Positions 16,364-25,438 of a stretch of 64,000 nucleotides of DNA are shown here, piece by piece. The translations under genes were made by a program, and so were the position numbers. Position 1 is the first letter of the stretch. Every line of letters begins with the position of its first letter. This DNA is from Halopiger djelfimassiliensis (GTDB taxonomy: Archaea > Halobacteriota > Halobacteria > Halobacteriales > Natrialbaceae): positions 811,600 to 875,599 of the forward strand of contig NZ_HG315685.1 of the NCBI RefSeq assembly GCF_000455365.1. Direction: 5' to 3'. Below the pieces are notes generated by a model. The model searched no databases, had not been told where the DNA came from, and saw only the letters and a list, made by a program, of their open reading frames with translations.

Positions 16364-17341
16364 TCAGCGACGCAGTCGTCGTCGGTCCCCGGTTCCTTCG
16401 GTCATGGCGCTTGCGAGAGCACCCTCGAGGACGACGTCGTCGCCGAGATCGGTGACGCGGATTTCGGGAACGTTCGTCATCACCATCTCCGCGACGCGTT
16501 CGCGGACGGGATCGACGACGAGTTCCTCGTTGTGCAAGGCGACGGCACCGCCGAAGGAGACGACGATCGGGGCAAACGACTGGATCACGTTGGTGACGCC
16601 GATCGCGTTCCAGTGGGCGAGCTGGTCGATCACGTAGTCGGCGAGTTCGTCGTCGCCCGCGAGTTCGAAGACGTCTTTGGCGGTGAAATCGGGACCCTCG
16701 AGCGGGAGTTGCGTCGTTATCGTCTGATCGTCCTCCGCGAGCAACCGGGCGTAGTCGGGGATACTGTTCCCGGAGCAGTAGGCTTCCCAGTGGCCGTCAC
16801 GACCACACCCACACGTCATCCGGCCCTGTGGATCGACCACGCAGTGACCGACCTCGCCGGCGTTGCCGTCCCAGCCGTCCATGATTTCGCCGTCACAGCA
16901 GACCCCCGCGCCGATCCCGGAGGAGACGGTGATGTAGACCATGTCGTCGGGGTTGCGGTCGGCGTGAAACCGTTCGCCGATGACGCCGGCGTTCGTGTCG
17001 TTGTGGAGGTAGACCTCGTCGCTGTCGATCAGTTTCCCGATCGGACCGGTTAGAGGGATGCGGTCGATCGAGTCCGGCAGGTTCGCGGGATCGATCACGG
17101 CACCTTCGGCGAGGTCGAACGGACCGATCGAACCGATCCCCGCGGCGACGATTTCGTCGGGTGCGATTCCCGCGTCGCCACAGGCTTCTCGAAGCGTCCG
17201 GAGAACGCCTTCCGTCACGTCGATTCCCGTCGGCCCGCGCGGTGTCGGGTTGCGGCTGATACCCATCGCCGTCCTGTCGTCCTCGGCGACGATGGCCCGA
17301 ACGTTCGTCGCGCCGAGGTCGACGCCCGCATAGTAGACCAT
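16364..17341 (-). CDS. ROK family sugar kinase (probable glucokinase)
   Basis: A 325-residue ATP-dependent sugar kinase of the ROK family. It has the N-terminal phosphate loop AGVDLGATNVRA, the sugar-binding LHNDTNAGVIGE with catalytic Asp, VSSGIGAGV, and the ROK zinc motif CGCGRDGHWEAYCSG preceded by GEVGHCVVDP; one usual Cys in the zinc motif is His here. Phosphorylation of glucose is the most common role in archaeal members, though other hexoses are possible. The ATG at 17341 is preceded by a TATA-like TTAAGTAA about 25-30 nt upstream. The gene stands alone. Confidence 0.88.
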   Translation of the reverse strand: MVYYAGVDLGATNVRAIVAEDDRTAMGISRNPTPRGPTGIDVTEGVLRTLREACGDAGIAPDEIVAAGIGSIGPFDLAEGAVIDPANLPDSIDRIPLTGPIGKLIDSDEVYLHNDTNAGVIGERFHADRNPDDMVYITVSSGIGAGVCCDGEIMDGWDGNAGEVGHCVVDPQGRMTCGCGRDGHWEAYCSGNSIPDYARLLAEDDQTITTQLPLEGPDFTAKDVFELAGDDELADYVIDQLAHWNAIGVTNVIQSFAPIVVSFGGAVALHNEELVVDPVRERVAEMVMTNVPEIRVTDLGDDVVLEGALASAMTEGTGDRRRLRR

Positions 17342-17515
17342 GTATGCTATTGGACGGCCGCGGCGTTACTTAACTACATGTACTCGCTGACGAGTAGTAA
17401 TTACGATAGGTCCGGTCGAAAACTGACTCTTCGTTGCCCGTTTCTCGCACCACTTATAAATTCGATCCTGAAAGCCAACCGCAATGCTAAGGCGATTGCC
17501 ACCTAACGGGCGACT

Positions 17516-18460
17516 ATGAAGGCCCGAACAGTCCTCGGAACGGCCCTCGGTACAGTCGGTGCAGCGGTCGTCGGAAACCGTCTCCTTGCGAAACGTGCTG
17601 GTGACCTCGAGAACCCGCTTCCCGGCGTCGAACGGACGTACCGCTGGCGGGGCATCGAGACGACATACACCGTCGCCGGTGATCCCAACGACCCGGACAT
17701 GCTGCTTCTCCACAGTATCCACGCGGGGGCGAGCAGCTACGAGTTCGAGTCCATCGTCGAACGACTGGCGGAGAACTACCGCGTCGTCGCGGTTGATCTC
17801 CCCGGGTTCGGTCGGTCCGAGCGGCCGCCGCTCGTGTACTCCGCGCCGCTCTATGCGGAGTTTATCCGTGACTTCGCGGCCGACGTCACCGACGAGCCGA
17901 TCGTCGTCGCCTCCTCGTTGACCGGTGCGTTCGCCGTCGATGCCGCGAGCGAGACGGCGGTCGAACACCTCGTGTTGGTCTGTCCGACCGACGAAACGAC
18001 CGACGAGCGACCGTGGGTTCGGACCCTGTTCCGGACCCCGATCGTCGGGACGACGCTGTTTAACCTGCTCGCGAGCAAGCCGGCGATCCGGTACTTCTAC
18101 GACCGCGACGGGTACTACGACTCCGACCGGATCGACGACGAAGCGGTCGACTACGCCTGGAAAAGCGCCCACCAGTCCGGCGCTCGCTACGCTCCGGCAT
18201 CGTTCAGCGCCGGGACGCTCGATCCGGAGTTCGATCTCGCCACCGAACTGGCGAGCCTCGAGACGCCGACGACGCTCGTCTGGGGCCGGGACGCGGAACT
18301 CGTTCCGCTCCGCGAGGGCCGGGACCTCGCCGAGGCCGCCGATCTCGAGTTGGTCGTCATCGATTACGCGACGCAACTCCCCCATGCGGAACATCCGGAC
18401 AAGTTCGTCGAGTATCTGACCGCGGAGCTGTTACACGCCGACGCCGACCTCGGCGAGTGA
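17516..18460 (+). CDS. Alpha/beta hydrolase
   Basis: A 314-residue alpha/beta-fold hydrolase. The strand-turn VVAVDLPGFGRSERPP, the nucleophile elbow VASSLTGAF (Ser about 139), the acidic residue in WGRDAELVP and the His in QLPHAEHP form the expected triad. A hydrophobic N-terminal stretch (TVLGTALGTVGAAVVGNRLL) may be a membrane anchor or uncleaved signal. The elbow is Ser-Ser-Leu rather than the usual Gly-x-Ser-x-Gly, so activity may be weak or substrate-specific. A TATA-like ACTTATAAAT (17452-17461) precedes a short leader. Substrate unknown. Confidence 0.85.
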   Translation: MKARTVLGTALGTVGAAVVGNRLLAKRAGDLENPLPGVERTYRWRGIETTYTVAGDPNDPDMLLLHSIHAGASSYEFESIVERLAENYRVVAVDLPGFGRSERPPLVYSAPLYAEFIRDFAADVTDEPIVVASSLTGAFAVDAASETAVEHLVLVCPTDETTDERPWVRTLFRTPIVGTTLFNLLASKPAIRYFYDRDGYYDSDRIDDEAVDYAWKSAHQSGARYAPASFSAGTLDPEFDLATELASLETPTTLVWGRDAELVPLREGRDLAEAADLELVVIDYATQLPHAEHPDKFVEYLTAELLHADADLGE

Positions 18461-18490
18461 CGCCGGCCTACGGGCGCTATTCGACGGGCG

Positions 18491-18889
18491 TCAGTCCCCC
18501 GACGCGGGAGCGAGCCCGAGCACGCGTTCGCCCGTCGTCTCCGAGACGGTCACCTCGAGTTCGACCGAGAGGCCGGTCTCGACGGTCTCGAGATCGGTGT
18601 CGACGACCTGCCCGGTCACGCGCACGGATCCGAAAGACGCGATTGCCGTCGCGTACGGCGCGTCGTCCTCGAACGCCGGGGTCGGAACGTGCGTGACGGT
18701 GAACGTCTCGATCTCGCCCGTCTCCGGCAGCGGCACCTCCTCGAGGGTCGTCGCTCCACAGTCCGGACAGACGCGCCGTGGCGGCAGGGAGTGGTGCCCC
18801 TCGGGACACTCGAGCGAGTACGCCTCGTCGTCGGCGGCGGCGTCGAGCCAGTCGTCGAACCCGGCGTCTTGCACTTCGGTGTCGCTCAT
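18491..18889 (-). CDS. Zn-ribbon/OB-fold (DUF35) partner of thiolase
   Basis: A 132-residue protein with an N-terminal helix, a rubredoxin-like zinc ribbon (LECPEGH...CPDCG, about residues 28-45) and an OB-fold (about 50-125). In archaea such DUF35 proteins hold acetoacetyl-CoA thiolase and HMG-CoA synthase together and pass the CoA intermediate between them. The ATG at 18889 overlaps the thiolase stop (ATGA), so both are made together, supporting the pairing. HMG-CoA synthase itself is not in this window. Confidence 0.88.
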   Translation of the reverse strand: MSDTEVQDAGFDDWLDAAADDEAYSLECPEGHHSLPPRRVCPDCGATTLEEVPLPETGEIETFTVTHVPTPAFEDDAPYATAIASFGSVRVTGQVVDTDLETVETGLSVELEVTVSETTGERVLGLAPASGD

Positions 18890-20061
18890 CGGTCGCTCAC
18901 CTCCAAGATGTGGACGGTCGCACTGGCGACGGTTCCACCCGCGTTGTGGGCGATCCCTGTCGTCGCGTCCGCGACGTATTTGCTGTTTGGATGGTCGCCG
19001 GCCAGCAGTTTCGATACCTCCGCGATCTGTGACGCGCCGGTCGCGCCGACGGGGTGTCCCTTTGCCTTCAGACCGCCCGAGAGGTTGATCGGCGTCTCGC
19101 CGTCGGCCGTCGTCCGTCCCTCGCGAGCCGCCGTGATCCCCTCGCCGACCGATTCGAGATCGAGCGCTTCGATCGCGAGCACTTCGGCGATCGTAAAGCA
19201 GTCGTGGACTTCCGCGACGTCGATGGCTCCTGCATCGACGCCGGCGTCGTCGTACGCCTCGAGGCCGGCCTCGCGGGCCGCGGGCGATCGGGCGAGGTGC
19301 TCGCGGTCGTGCAACGCCAGTCGGTCGCCGCCCTGCCCGGTGCCCGTGATCGCGACCGGCGCGTCGAGATCGTGCTCCCGGGCGTAGTCCTCGCTCGTGA
19401 GCACGACCGCGGCCGCGCCGTCGGAGATCGGACACGAGTCGTACAGCCCGAGCGGACTCGAGACCTGTGGCGCATCGAGGACGTCGTCGACGTCGATCGC
19501 GCTCTGGTACTGCGCCTTCTCGTTGTTCAGCGCGTTCTCGTGGTTCTTGACCGCGATGTGGGCCAGATCCTCGTGGGAGCCGCCGAACTCGTCGAAGTAC
19601 GCCTTGGCCATCAGCGCGTACGCGCCGGGGAAGGTCATGCCGGCCCGCACCTCCCAGAGGTCGTCGGCGGCGATCGCAAGCGCCTCCGTCGCGCCCGCCG
19701 TGCCGAGGTTGGTCATCCGTTCGGCCCCGCCAACGAGGATGACGTCTTCCTCCCCGTTGCGGATCCGCTTGACCGCGTCCCGGACGGCGACCCCGCTCGA
19801 GGCACAGGCGGCCTCGTACCGGGTCGCAGGTGCCTGAATACCGGCGGCTTCGGCCATTAGCGGCCCCTGATGGCCCTGATGTTCGGACAGTTCGCCCATG
19901 AAGTTCCCGTAGAGGAGGCCCTCGACGTCGTCCCGAGCCACGCCGCTGTCCTCGAACGCTTTGCTGCTCGCTTCCGCGAAGAGGTCCCGACCCGTCCGTT
20001 CGGGCGTGTTTCCGAACGACGTGAGCCCAGTTCCTGCGACACGTACGTCACTCATACGCAT
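18886..20061 (-). CDS. Thiolase (acetyl-CoA C-acetyltransferase type)
   Basis: A 391-residue archaeal thiolase. The acyl-accepting Cys is about residue 86 in YEAACASSGVAV; the GGLKAKGHPVGATG block carries the base His; the C-terminus AHNAGGTVASATVHIL is typical of archaeal members working with a DUF35 partner, encoded immediately downstream with an ATGA overlap. It probably condenses two acetyl-CoA for the mevalonate route to isoprenoid lipids, although a role in fatty-acid breakdown is possible. Two ATGs, 20061 and 20055, are both compatible with TATA-like AT-rich boxes at about 20076-20085 and 20092-20101. Confidence 0.9.
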   Translation of the reverse strand: MRMSDVRVAGTGLTSFGNTPERTGRDLFAEASSKAFEDSGVARDDVEGLLYGNFMGELSEHQGHQGPLMAEAAGIQAPATRYEAACASSGVAVRDAVKRIRNGEEDVILVGGAERMTNLGTAGATEALAIAADDLWEVRAGMTFPGAYALMAKAYFDEFGGSHEDLAHIAVKNHENALNNEKAQYQSAIDVDDVLDAPQVSSPLGLYDSCPISDGAAAVVLTSEDYAREHDLDAPVAITGTGQGGDRLALHDREHLARSPAAREAGLEAYDDAGVDAGAIDVAEVHDCFTIAEVLAIEALDLESVGEGITAAREGRTTADGETPINLSGGLKAKGHPVGATGASQIAEVSKLLAGDHPNSKYVADATTGIAHNAGGTVASATVHILEVSDR

Positions 20062-20193
20062 TCGTAACGGGTCAACCCGTTAATACCCCGCGGTTAATAT
20101 CGCAACGGTTCAAGGGCTCGCGCTCACTTCCGCTACGGGCTGATCCGACCGTTATCCACGGTTTTATAGCTGAGACGGCGCACAGATGCCATC

Positions 20194-21261
20194 ATGGACT
20201 CGACAGGATTCGATTTCGAGCTATTGACCGAGCTGACCGAGACGAGCGGCGTCCCCGGCTACGAGGACCGGATTCGCGACCTCGTTCGCCGGGAGTTCGA
20301 GGAGAGCGTCGATCGCGTCCGTACCGACGCGATGGGGAACGTCGTCGGGACTCTCGACGGCGAGTCCGACCACTCGGTTGCCGTCGCCGCCCACATGGAC
20401 GAGATTGGCTTTATGGTCCGGCATGTCCGTGGCGACGAGGACGGCGACGGGTTCGTCGAACTCGACGCCCTCGGGGGCTGGGACGCCCGCGTGCTCAAGG
20501 CCCAGCGGGTGACGATCCACACGGAAACCGGCGACCTGCCCGGCGTGATCGGGTCACCGCCGCCCCACACCCTCGACGAGGAGGAACGCGAGCGTCCGCC
20601 GACGGTCGAGGACGTCTTCGTCGATGTCGGCCTGCCGTACGAGACGGCCACCGAGCGCATCTCGCCGGGTGATCTCGTCACCATGGACCAGTCGACGGAA
20701 CGGATGGGCGAGACGATCACCGGGAAGGCCCTCGACGACCGGATCTGCCTGTTCGCGATGCTCGAGGCCGCGCGGCGGCTCGAGGATCCCGACGCGACCA
20801 TTCACTTCTGTGCGACGGCTCAGGAGGAGGTCGGACTCCGGGGCGCACAGGCGCTCGGCGTCGACATCGATCCCGATCTCGCGATCGCGCTCGACGTGAC
20901 CGTCGCCAACGACGTCCCCGGGTTCGAGGACGGCGACCACGTCACCGACCTCGGTGACGGGGCCGCGATCAAACTGAAAGACTCGAGCGTCATCACCAAC
21001 CCCAAAGTCCACCGCCGACTGAAGGCCGTCGCCGAAGACGACGGGATCGACTACCAGTTCGAGATCCTCCCCGCTGGCGGCACCGACACCGCCGGGTTCC
21101 AGAACGTCGCCGGCGCGAAACCCGTCGGCGCGATCTCGATCCCGACGCGGTACCTCCACACCGTCACCGAGACGGCCCACGTCGACGACGTCGCCGCCAC
21201 GATCGATCTGCTCGAGGCGTTTCTCGAGACCGAGGACGGCAGCCACGGATACGCCCTTTGA
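20194..21261 (+). CDS. M42 family metallo-aminopeptidase
   Basis: A 355-residue glutamyl aminopeptidase-type enzyme (M42, TET-like), usually a large tetrahedral assembly that trims peptides. Two-metal site residues are visible in AAHMDEIGFMV (His, Asp), GKALDDRICL (bridging Asp), TAQEEVGLRGA (general-base Glu-Glu), DVTVANDVPG (Asp) and the late IPTRYLHT (His). TTTTATAG at 20162-20169 lies about 26 nt before the ATG, so the message is leaderless. It is a single gene, divergent from thiolase. Confidence 0.9.
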   Translation: MDSTGFDFELLTELTETSGVPGYEDRIRDLVRREFEESVDRVRTDAMGNVVGTLDGESDHSVAVAAHMDEIGFMVRHVRGDEDGDGFVELDALGGWDARVLKAQRVTIHTETGDLPGVIGSPPPHTLDEEERERPPTVEDVFVDVGLPYETATERISPGDLVTMDQSTERMGETITGKALDDRICLFAMLEAARRLEDPDATIHFCATAQEEVGLRGAQALGVDIDPDLAIALDVTVANDVPGFEDGDHVTDLGDGAAIKLKDSSVITNPKVHRRLKAVAEDDGIDYQFEILPAGGTDTAGFQNVAGAKPVGAISIPTRYLHTVTETAHVDDVAATIDLLEAFLETEDGSHGYAL

Positions 21262-21375
21262 GACGACGCTGGCGTCCTGTCGGCCGATCCCGCGCGATCG
21301 GCTCGAAGCGGGACATCAGCAACGAAAGCGAGCGATTTCAATAGACCCTTTTGCTGTTCCCGTCTCCAACCGCGT

Positions 21376-21621
21376 ATGGGTGCCGCTGACCAGCCGCACG
21401 TAGACGAGATATCGCCGCTCGCCTGGCGATTGCTCCGGGTCGCGGCCGGCTACGATCAGCGGGCGGTCGAGCGGGAGATCGACGACCTCCTGCAGGCCCA
21501 TCTCTCGATGCTCGAGAGCGGTACGCGGTCGCTTTCCCGGGAGCGACGACGGTCCCTGCTCGACCTCTACGGCGGGGAACTGACCGATGAGCAGGTCGTC
21601 GCCATCGTTCGACACTTTTAG
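21376..21621 (+). CDS. Small conserved-looking haloarchaeal protein, unknown function
   Basis: An 81-residue all-helical protein (SPLAWRLLRVAAGYDQRAVEREIDDL... then RRRSLLDLYGGELTDEQVVAIVRHF). It has no Cys, no membrane segment and no signal. The composition matches real haloarchaeal genes, and an AT-rich element (TTTCAATAGAC, about 21335) lies upstream of the ATG. I do not recognise a family. It could bind nucleic acid or a protein partner, but nothing shows which. Confidence 0.6.
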   Translation: MGAADQPHVDEISPLAWRLLRVAAGYDQRAVEREIDDLLQAHLSMLESGTRSLSRERRRSLLDLYGGELTDEQVVAIVRHF

Positions 21622-21690
21622 CGGGCGATTCGCGCGGGATGGTTTCATGGCAAGGTTTAACAGTAATAATTACAATTATCGCATGTATCA

Positions 21691-23307
21691 ATGATACATG
21701 GACGTCTGAGACAGTCTCAGGCACGAATCGTCCTGTTTTCCCTCGCGATTGTCGGAACCGTGTCGATCGCCGCTGCGCCGAATCCGGACGGACTCACGAT
21801 AGCGGGGCAGTACGCGATCGCGACGATGTTTTTCGCGGCCGTCCTCTGGGCGAGTGGCGCGCTGCCGCTGGCGGTCACGGCACTGACGATTCCGGTGTTG
21901 TTGACCGCGACCGGCGTCTACGACGATATGGACGCTGCACTGGCGGGGTTTGCCGATCACATCATCTTCCTGTTTCTCGCGGGCTTTATGCTCGCAAACG
22001 GCATCCAGAAGTACGACATCGACCGGCGAATCGCGCTGTATACCATCGCCACTATGGGGGGTTCCCCGCGGCGACTGGTTCTCGCGATCATGCTCGTGAC
22101 CGCCGTGCTGTCGATGTGGGTCTCGAACACCGCGACGGCCGCGATGATGACGCCCATCGCGGTCGGCGTCCTCACGCAGGTCCTCGACCGGGACGATCTC
22201 GCGTCGGCCGAGACTCCGACCGCTGACGCTCGGGCGACCGAAACGGCCGCAAACGGCGGTGCCGACGAGTCGGTCGCGTTTACGAACATGCAGGTTTCGA
22301 TGCTGCTTGGCACCGCCTACGCCGCCAGTATCGGCGGCGTCGGCACGATCATCGGCACGCCGCCGAACGCGATCCTCGTGAGTCAACTCAACGCCATGCT
22401 CGACTACGAAGTCGGGTTCGTCGACTGGTTTTTCGTCGGCTTCCCGATCGTCGTCGTGACGCTCCCGCTGGTCTGGTTCCTCCTGACGTACGTGCTGTAC
22501 CCGCCTCGACTGCCGGACGTCACCGAAGCACGAGGCGTCGCCGGACAACAGCTCGCGGAGCTCGGCCCCCTCGATCCGCGCGGCAAGCGCGTGGCGCTGA
22601 TCTTCGCCGCGACGGCCGGCCTCTGGATGCTCGGCGGTCTCGGTGAGTTCTTCGAACCGTATCTCTCGAGCGTCTGGATGAGCTCGCTGTTCGGCGGCGA
22701 AGGGATGACCGTCTTCGGTACTGCGGGCCATCAGGGGCTGTTGTACTACGTGCTGGTCGGCGTCGCCGCGGTACCCGCGCTCGTACTCGCCGACACGATG
22801 GAGTGGAACGAACTGGTCGATATCGACTGGGGTACCCTGTTGCTGTTCGGCGGCGGCATCTCGCTGGCGAACGCCCTCGCCGACACTGGCGCGACCGAGT
22901 GGATGGCCGAGACGGTGTTCAGCAGGCTCGTCGGTGCACCCATCGTCCTCGTCATCGGCGCGGTCGTGTTGCTGGTGATCTTCCTGACCGAGATGACGTC
23001 GAACTCGGCGACGACCAGCATCATCGTTCCGCTCCTCATCAGCCTGGGCAGCGTTTTCTCTGCGACGCTCGGGCTGACGGACGTGTCGACGGCGCTGTTT
23101 CTCTCGGTCGCCGGGGCGATCGCGGCGAGTTTCGCGTTCGCGCTCCCGGTCGCGACGCCGCCTAACGCCATCGTGTTCGGCAGTGGCTACGTCAAACAGC
23201 GTCACATGCTGCGGACGGGACTTATCTTGAACGCCGTCATGACGGCGGTTCTGACCGTGCTCATCTGGCTCCTGTTTACCTTCGTCTGGCCCCACACGCT
23301 GTGGTGA
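21691..23307 (+). CDS. DASS (SLC13-type) anion transporter
   Basis: A 538-residue membrane protein with about 11-12 helices. Two inverted half-repeats contain SNTATAAMMTPIAVG with GTIIGTPPNAI, and TEMTSNSATTSIIVP with ATPPNAIVFGSGY; these Ser-Asn-Thr and Thr-Pro-Pro-Asn motifs bind sodium and substrate in the DASS family. It likely takes up dicarboxylates, sulfate or phosphate with sodium; the exact anion cannot be told. A hydrophilic loop (about residues 168-195) rich in Asp/Ala is the only non-conserved part. Start ATG 21691 follows an AT-rich leader (TAATAATTACAATTAT, about 21662-21677). Confidence 0.88.
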   Translation: MIHGRLRQSQARIVLFSLAIVGTVSIAAAPNPDGLTIAGQYAIATMFFAAVLWASGALPLAVTALTIPVLLTATGVYDDMDAALAGFADHIIFLFLAGFMLANGIQKYDIDRRIALYTIATMGGSPRRLVLAIMLVTAVLSMWVSNTATAAMMTPIAVGVLTQVLDRDDLASAETPTADARATETAANGGADESVAFTNMQVSMLLGTAYAASIGGVGTIIGTPPNAILVSQLNAMLDYEVGFVDWFFVGFPIVVVTLPLVWFLLTYVLYPPRLPDVTEARGVAGQQLAELGPLDPRGKRVALIFAATAGLWMLGGLGEFFEPYLSSVWMSSLFGGEGMTVFGTAGHQGLLYYVLVGVAAVPALVLADTMEWNELVDIDWGTLLLFGGGISLANALADTGATEWMAETVFSRLVGAPIVLVIGAVVLLVIFLTEMTSNSATTSIIVPLLISLGSVFSATLGLTDVSTALFLSVAGAIAASFAFALPVATPPNAIVFGSGYVKQRHMLRTGLILNAVMTAVLTVLIWLLFTFVWPHTLW

Positions 23308-23356
23308 GCTCATCGCCGGGGAGACGGTGTGTGAAAGGTGACCCGGCGGCTCACGC

Positions 23357-24694
23357 CTACAGCGCCGCCGCGACCTCGTCGAGGACCTCGGTGTCGACGA
23401 AGACGACGACGTGATCCCCGAGTTCGACGACCGTCTCCCCTCGCGGCGTGATCAGTTCCCCGTCCCGGGTGATCGCGCCGATGACGACGCCCTCCGGCAG
23501 TTCGTTCGTCACCTCACGGATGCGGTTCCCGCAAAGCAGGCTCTCCCGGTTGACCTCGATCTCGAGGACCTCCGCCCGGTCGGACTCGATCATAGCGAGG
23601 TTTTCGGCGCGTTTCTCCCGGGTAAAGCGGGTGATCTCCTCTGCGGTCACGGTACGCGGGTTGATCGCGACGTCGATGCCGACCGTCTCGAAGAGGTCGA
23701 CGTACTCGCCGGATTCGACGATACCAAGCGTTCGTTCGACGCCGATTCGGTCCGCGATCAGGGAGACGAGCAGGTTCTTCTCGTCGCTATCGAGCGCGGC
23801 GACGACGATATCCGACTCGTCGACGTGCTCGCGGACGAGAAAGTCGATGTCGGTCGCATCGCTCTCGAGAACGAGCGTATTCGGCAATCGCTCGGCCAGT
23901 TCGCGTGCTCGCTCGGGGTCGCGTTCGACGAGTCGCGGCTCCAGCCCCTGTTCCTCGAAGAGTCGTGCCGCCTGATAGCCGATTTCGCTCCCGCCGACGA
24001 TGACCACCTCGTTTGCGTCCTCGAGCGTCGGGGCGGGGGTAAGCGTCCCCGCGAACCCGCGAACGCTTTCCGCGGACCCGATGACGACGACGGCATCCCC
24101 GGCCTCGATCACCGTCTCGCCTCGCGGGATGATGACATCATCGTCGCGGAGGATCGCTGCGAACGTCAGCGACTCGAAGCGATCCGCTTGTGAGACCGTC
24201 TCGCCGGCGACCGGACTGTCCGTATCCACCTCGAACTCGGCCATCCGGACGAGGCCGTTCGCGAAGCTGTCGACGTCGTGTGCCCCCGGAAGGCCGGCGA
24301 TGTCGATGATCGCCTCGGCCGTATGCAGGTCGGTACACACCATGAAGTCGACGCCGAACGCTTCCTGTGAACGTTCCCAGGTGCGTAACAGATTCGTCTT
24401 TTTCACTCGCGCGATCGTGAACGGATCGGTGACCGCCTTCGCCGCACCGCAGACGACGACGTTGGTTTCGTCGATGTCGGTGCTTGCGATCACCATATCC
24501 GCCTTCTCGATGCCGGCCTCTTCGAGGGTCTCGAGCGACGTGCCGTCGCCTTCGATCGCCAGCACGTCGTGTGAGTAGGTGATCGACTCGACGCGGTCCG
24601 AATCACGATCGATGACGACGACCTCGTGGTCGTGTGCGAGACTGTCCGCGATGTTCGAGCCGACTTCACCGGCACCGACGACGATCACACGCAC
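23357..24694 (-). CDS. trkA: TrkA potassium-uptake regulator
   Basis: A 445-residue cytoplasmic protein with two tandem RCK units: VVGAGEVGSNIADSLAHD (NAD-binding fold 1, about 1-120), TrkA-C domain 1 (about 135-215), VIVGGSEIGYQAARLF (fold 2, about 228-350) and TrkA-C domain 2 (about 365-445). It gates a Trk/Ktr potassium channel in response to nucleotides, vital for a salt-in organism. The TrkH membrane subunit is not adjacent. Nothing suggests truncation. The start at 24694 is within 20 nt of GTGTGATC, with no clear alternative. Confidence 0.9.
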   Translation of the reverse strand: MRVIVVGAGEVGSNIADSLAHDHEVVVIDRDSDRVESITYSHDVLAIEGDGTSLETLEEAGIEKADMVIASTDIDETNVVVCGAAKAVTDPFTIARVKKTNLLRTWERSQEAFGVDFMVCTDLHTAEAIIDIAGLPGAHDVDSFANGLVRMAEFEVDTDSPVAGETVSQADRFESLTFAAILRDDDVIIPRGETVIEAGDAVVVIGSAESVRGFAGTLTPAPTLEDANEVVIVGGSEIGYQAARLFEEQGLEPRLVERDPERARELAERLPNTLVLESDATDIDFLVREHVDESDIVVAALDSDEKNLLVSLIADRIGVERTLGIVESGEYVDLFETVGIDVAINPRTVTAEEITRFTREKRAENLAMIESDRAEVLEIEVNRESLLCGNRIREVTNELPEGVVIGAITRDGELITPRGETVVELGDHVVVFVDTEVLDEVAAAL

Positions 24695-24809
24695 GACGGA
24701 TCCTCCTCCACCATGGCTCGCGGTTCGCTGGCGAACAGTAAGTGGGTTTCCCTCGACCGCACGGTCCCACGCGTTCCGTCTCGGCTGCCGTCAGCGATCC
24801 GCCGACCGG

Positions 24810-25331
24810 CTACGGCCCCTCGTGAACCGTCAACTCCACGTCGCGTCGCGTTCCTTCGATATCGGCGACTAACCGCTCGACGACCGCTTCGGCCTCGTTC
24901 AACAGGCGGGGTTCGACCTTCTCGACCACCCAGTCCAGCGAGACGAATCGGGGAAGCGAAACGGTGCTTTCGTCGGCCGACTGGGGGTCGTAGATCGCTT
25001 CGAAGAAGATCCGGCTCGCCGTCTCTTCGCCGGCCGGTGCGGCGTCGGGTTCCGGTTCGACGCGCCACTCCCCCCGGGCGTCGATATCGTTGAGCAGTCG
25101 CCACTCGAGGGATTCCGGTGCGGACACCTCTGTTACCTTCGAGCGAGCGGTGTAACTGAGCTTCCACCAAGCGAGTGTGAGGTCGTAGACGGCCCCGACG
25201 CCGCCATCACCGTGTACGCGGACGTCCTTGAGATGCTCCGTGTACTTCGGGTAGTCGGTAAACGACCGCACGTACGGAAAGACCTCCTCGGGCGAGCGGT
25301 AGGCGACGGTGCTGAGGAGAATTCTGTCCAC
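24810..25331 (-). CDS. SRPBCC (START/COQ10-like) domain protein
   Basis: A 173-residue protein of the Bet v1-like fold with hydrophobic pocket. The start is taken as GTG 25331 (VDRILLSTV), because haloarchaeal relatives begin here and the longer frame upstream is not conserved-looking. Recognisable blocks are YRSPEEVFPYVRSFTDYP, YDLTLAWWKLSYTA and RLLNEAEAVVERL. Members bind lipids or quinones or act as cyclases; here the function is unknown. It is divergent from the FAD protein. Confidence 0.75.
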   Translation of the reverse strand: MDRILLSTVAYRSPEEVFPYVRSFTDYPKYTEHLKDVRVHGDGGVGAVYDLTLAWWKLSYTARSKVTEVSAPESLEWRLLNDIDARGEWRVEPEPDAAPAGEETASRIFFEAIYDPQSADESTVSLPRFVSLDWVVEKVEPRLLNEAEAVVERLVADIEGTRRDVELTVHEGP

Positions 25332-25438
25332 ACGGGGCGTACGCGCGAGCCGAAAGTAAGGATTGCTATCGCGACAGTCCGGCAACGGACCTAGAGCGTT
25401 TGCGAACCTTCTATAGCGGCGACGGCCAATCCGGTGAC

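Noticed and set aside
21688-23313. 541-codon minus-strand frame over the DASS transporter
   Set aside because: Arg/Glu-rich mirror of a membrane protein; the plus-strand protein has complete family motifs.
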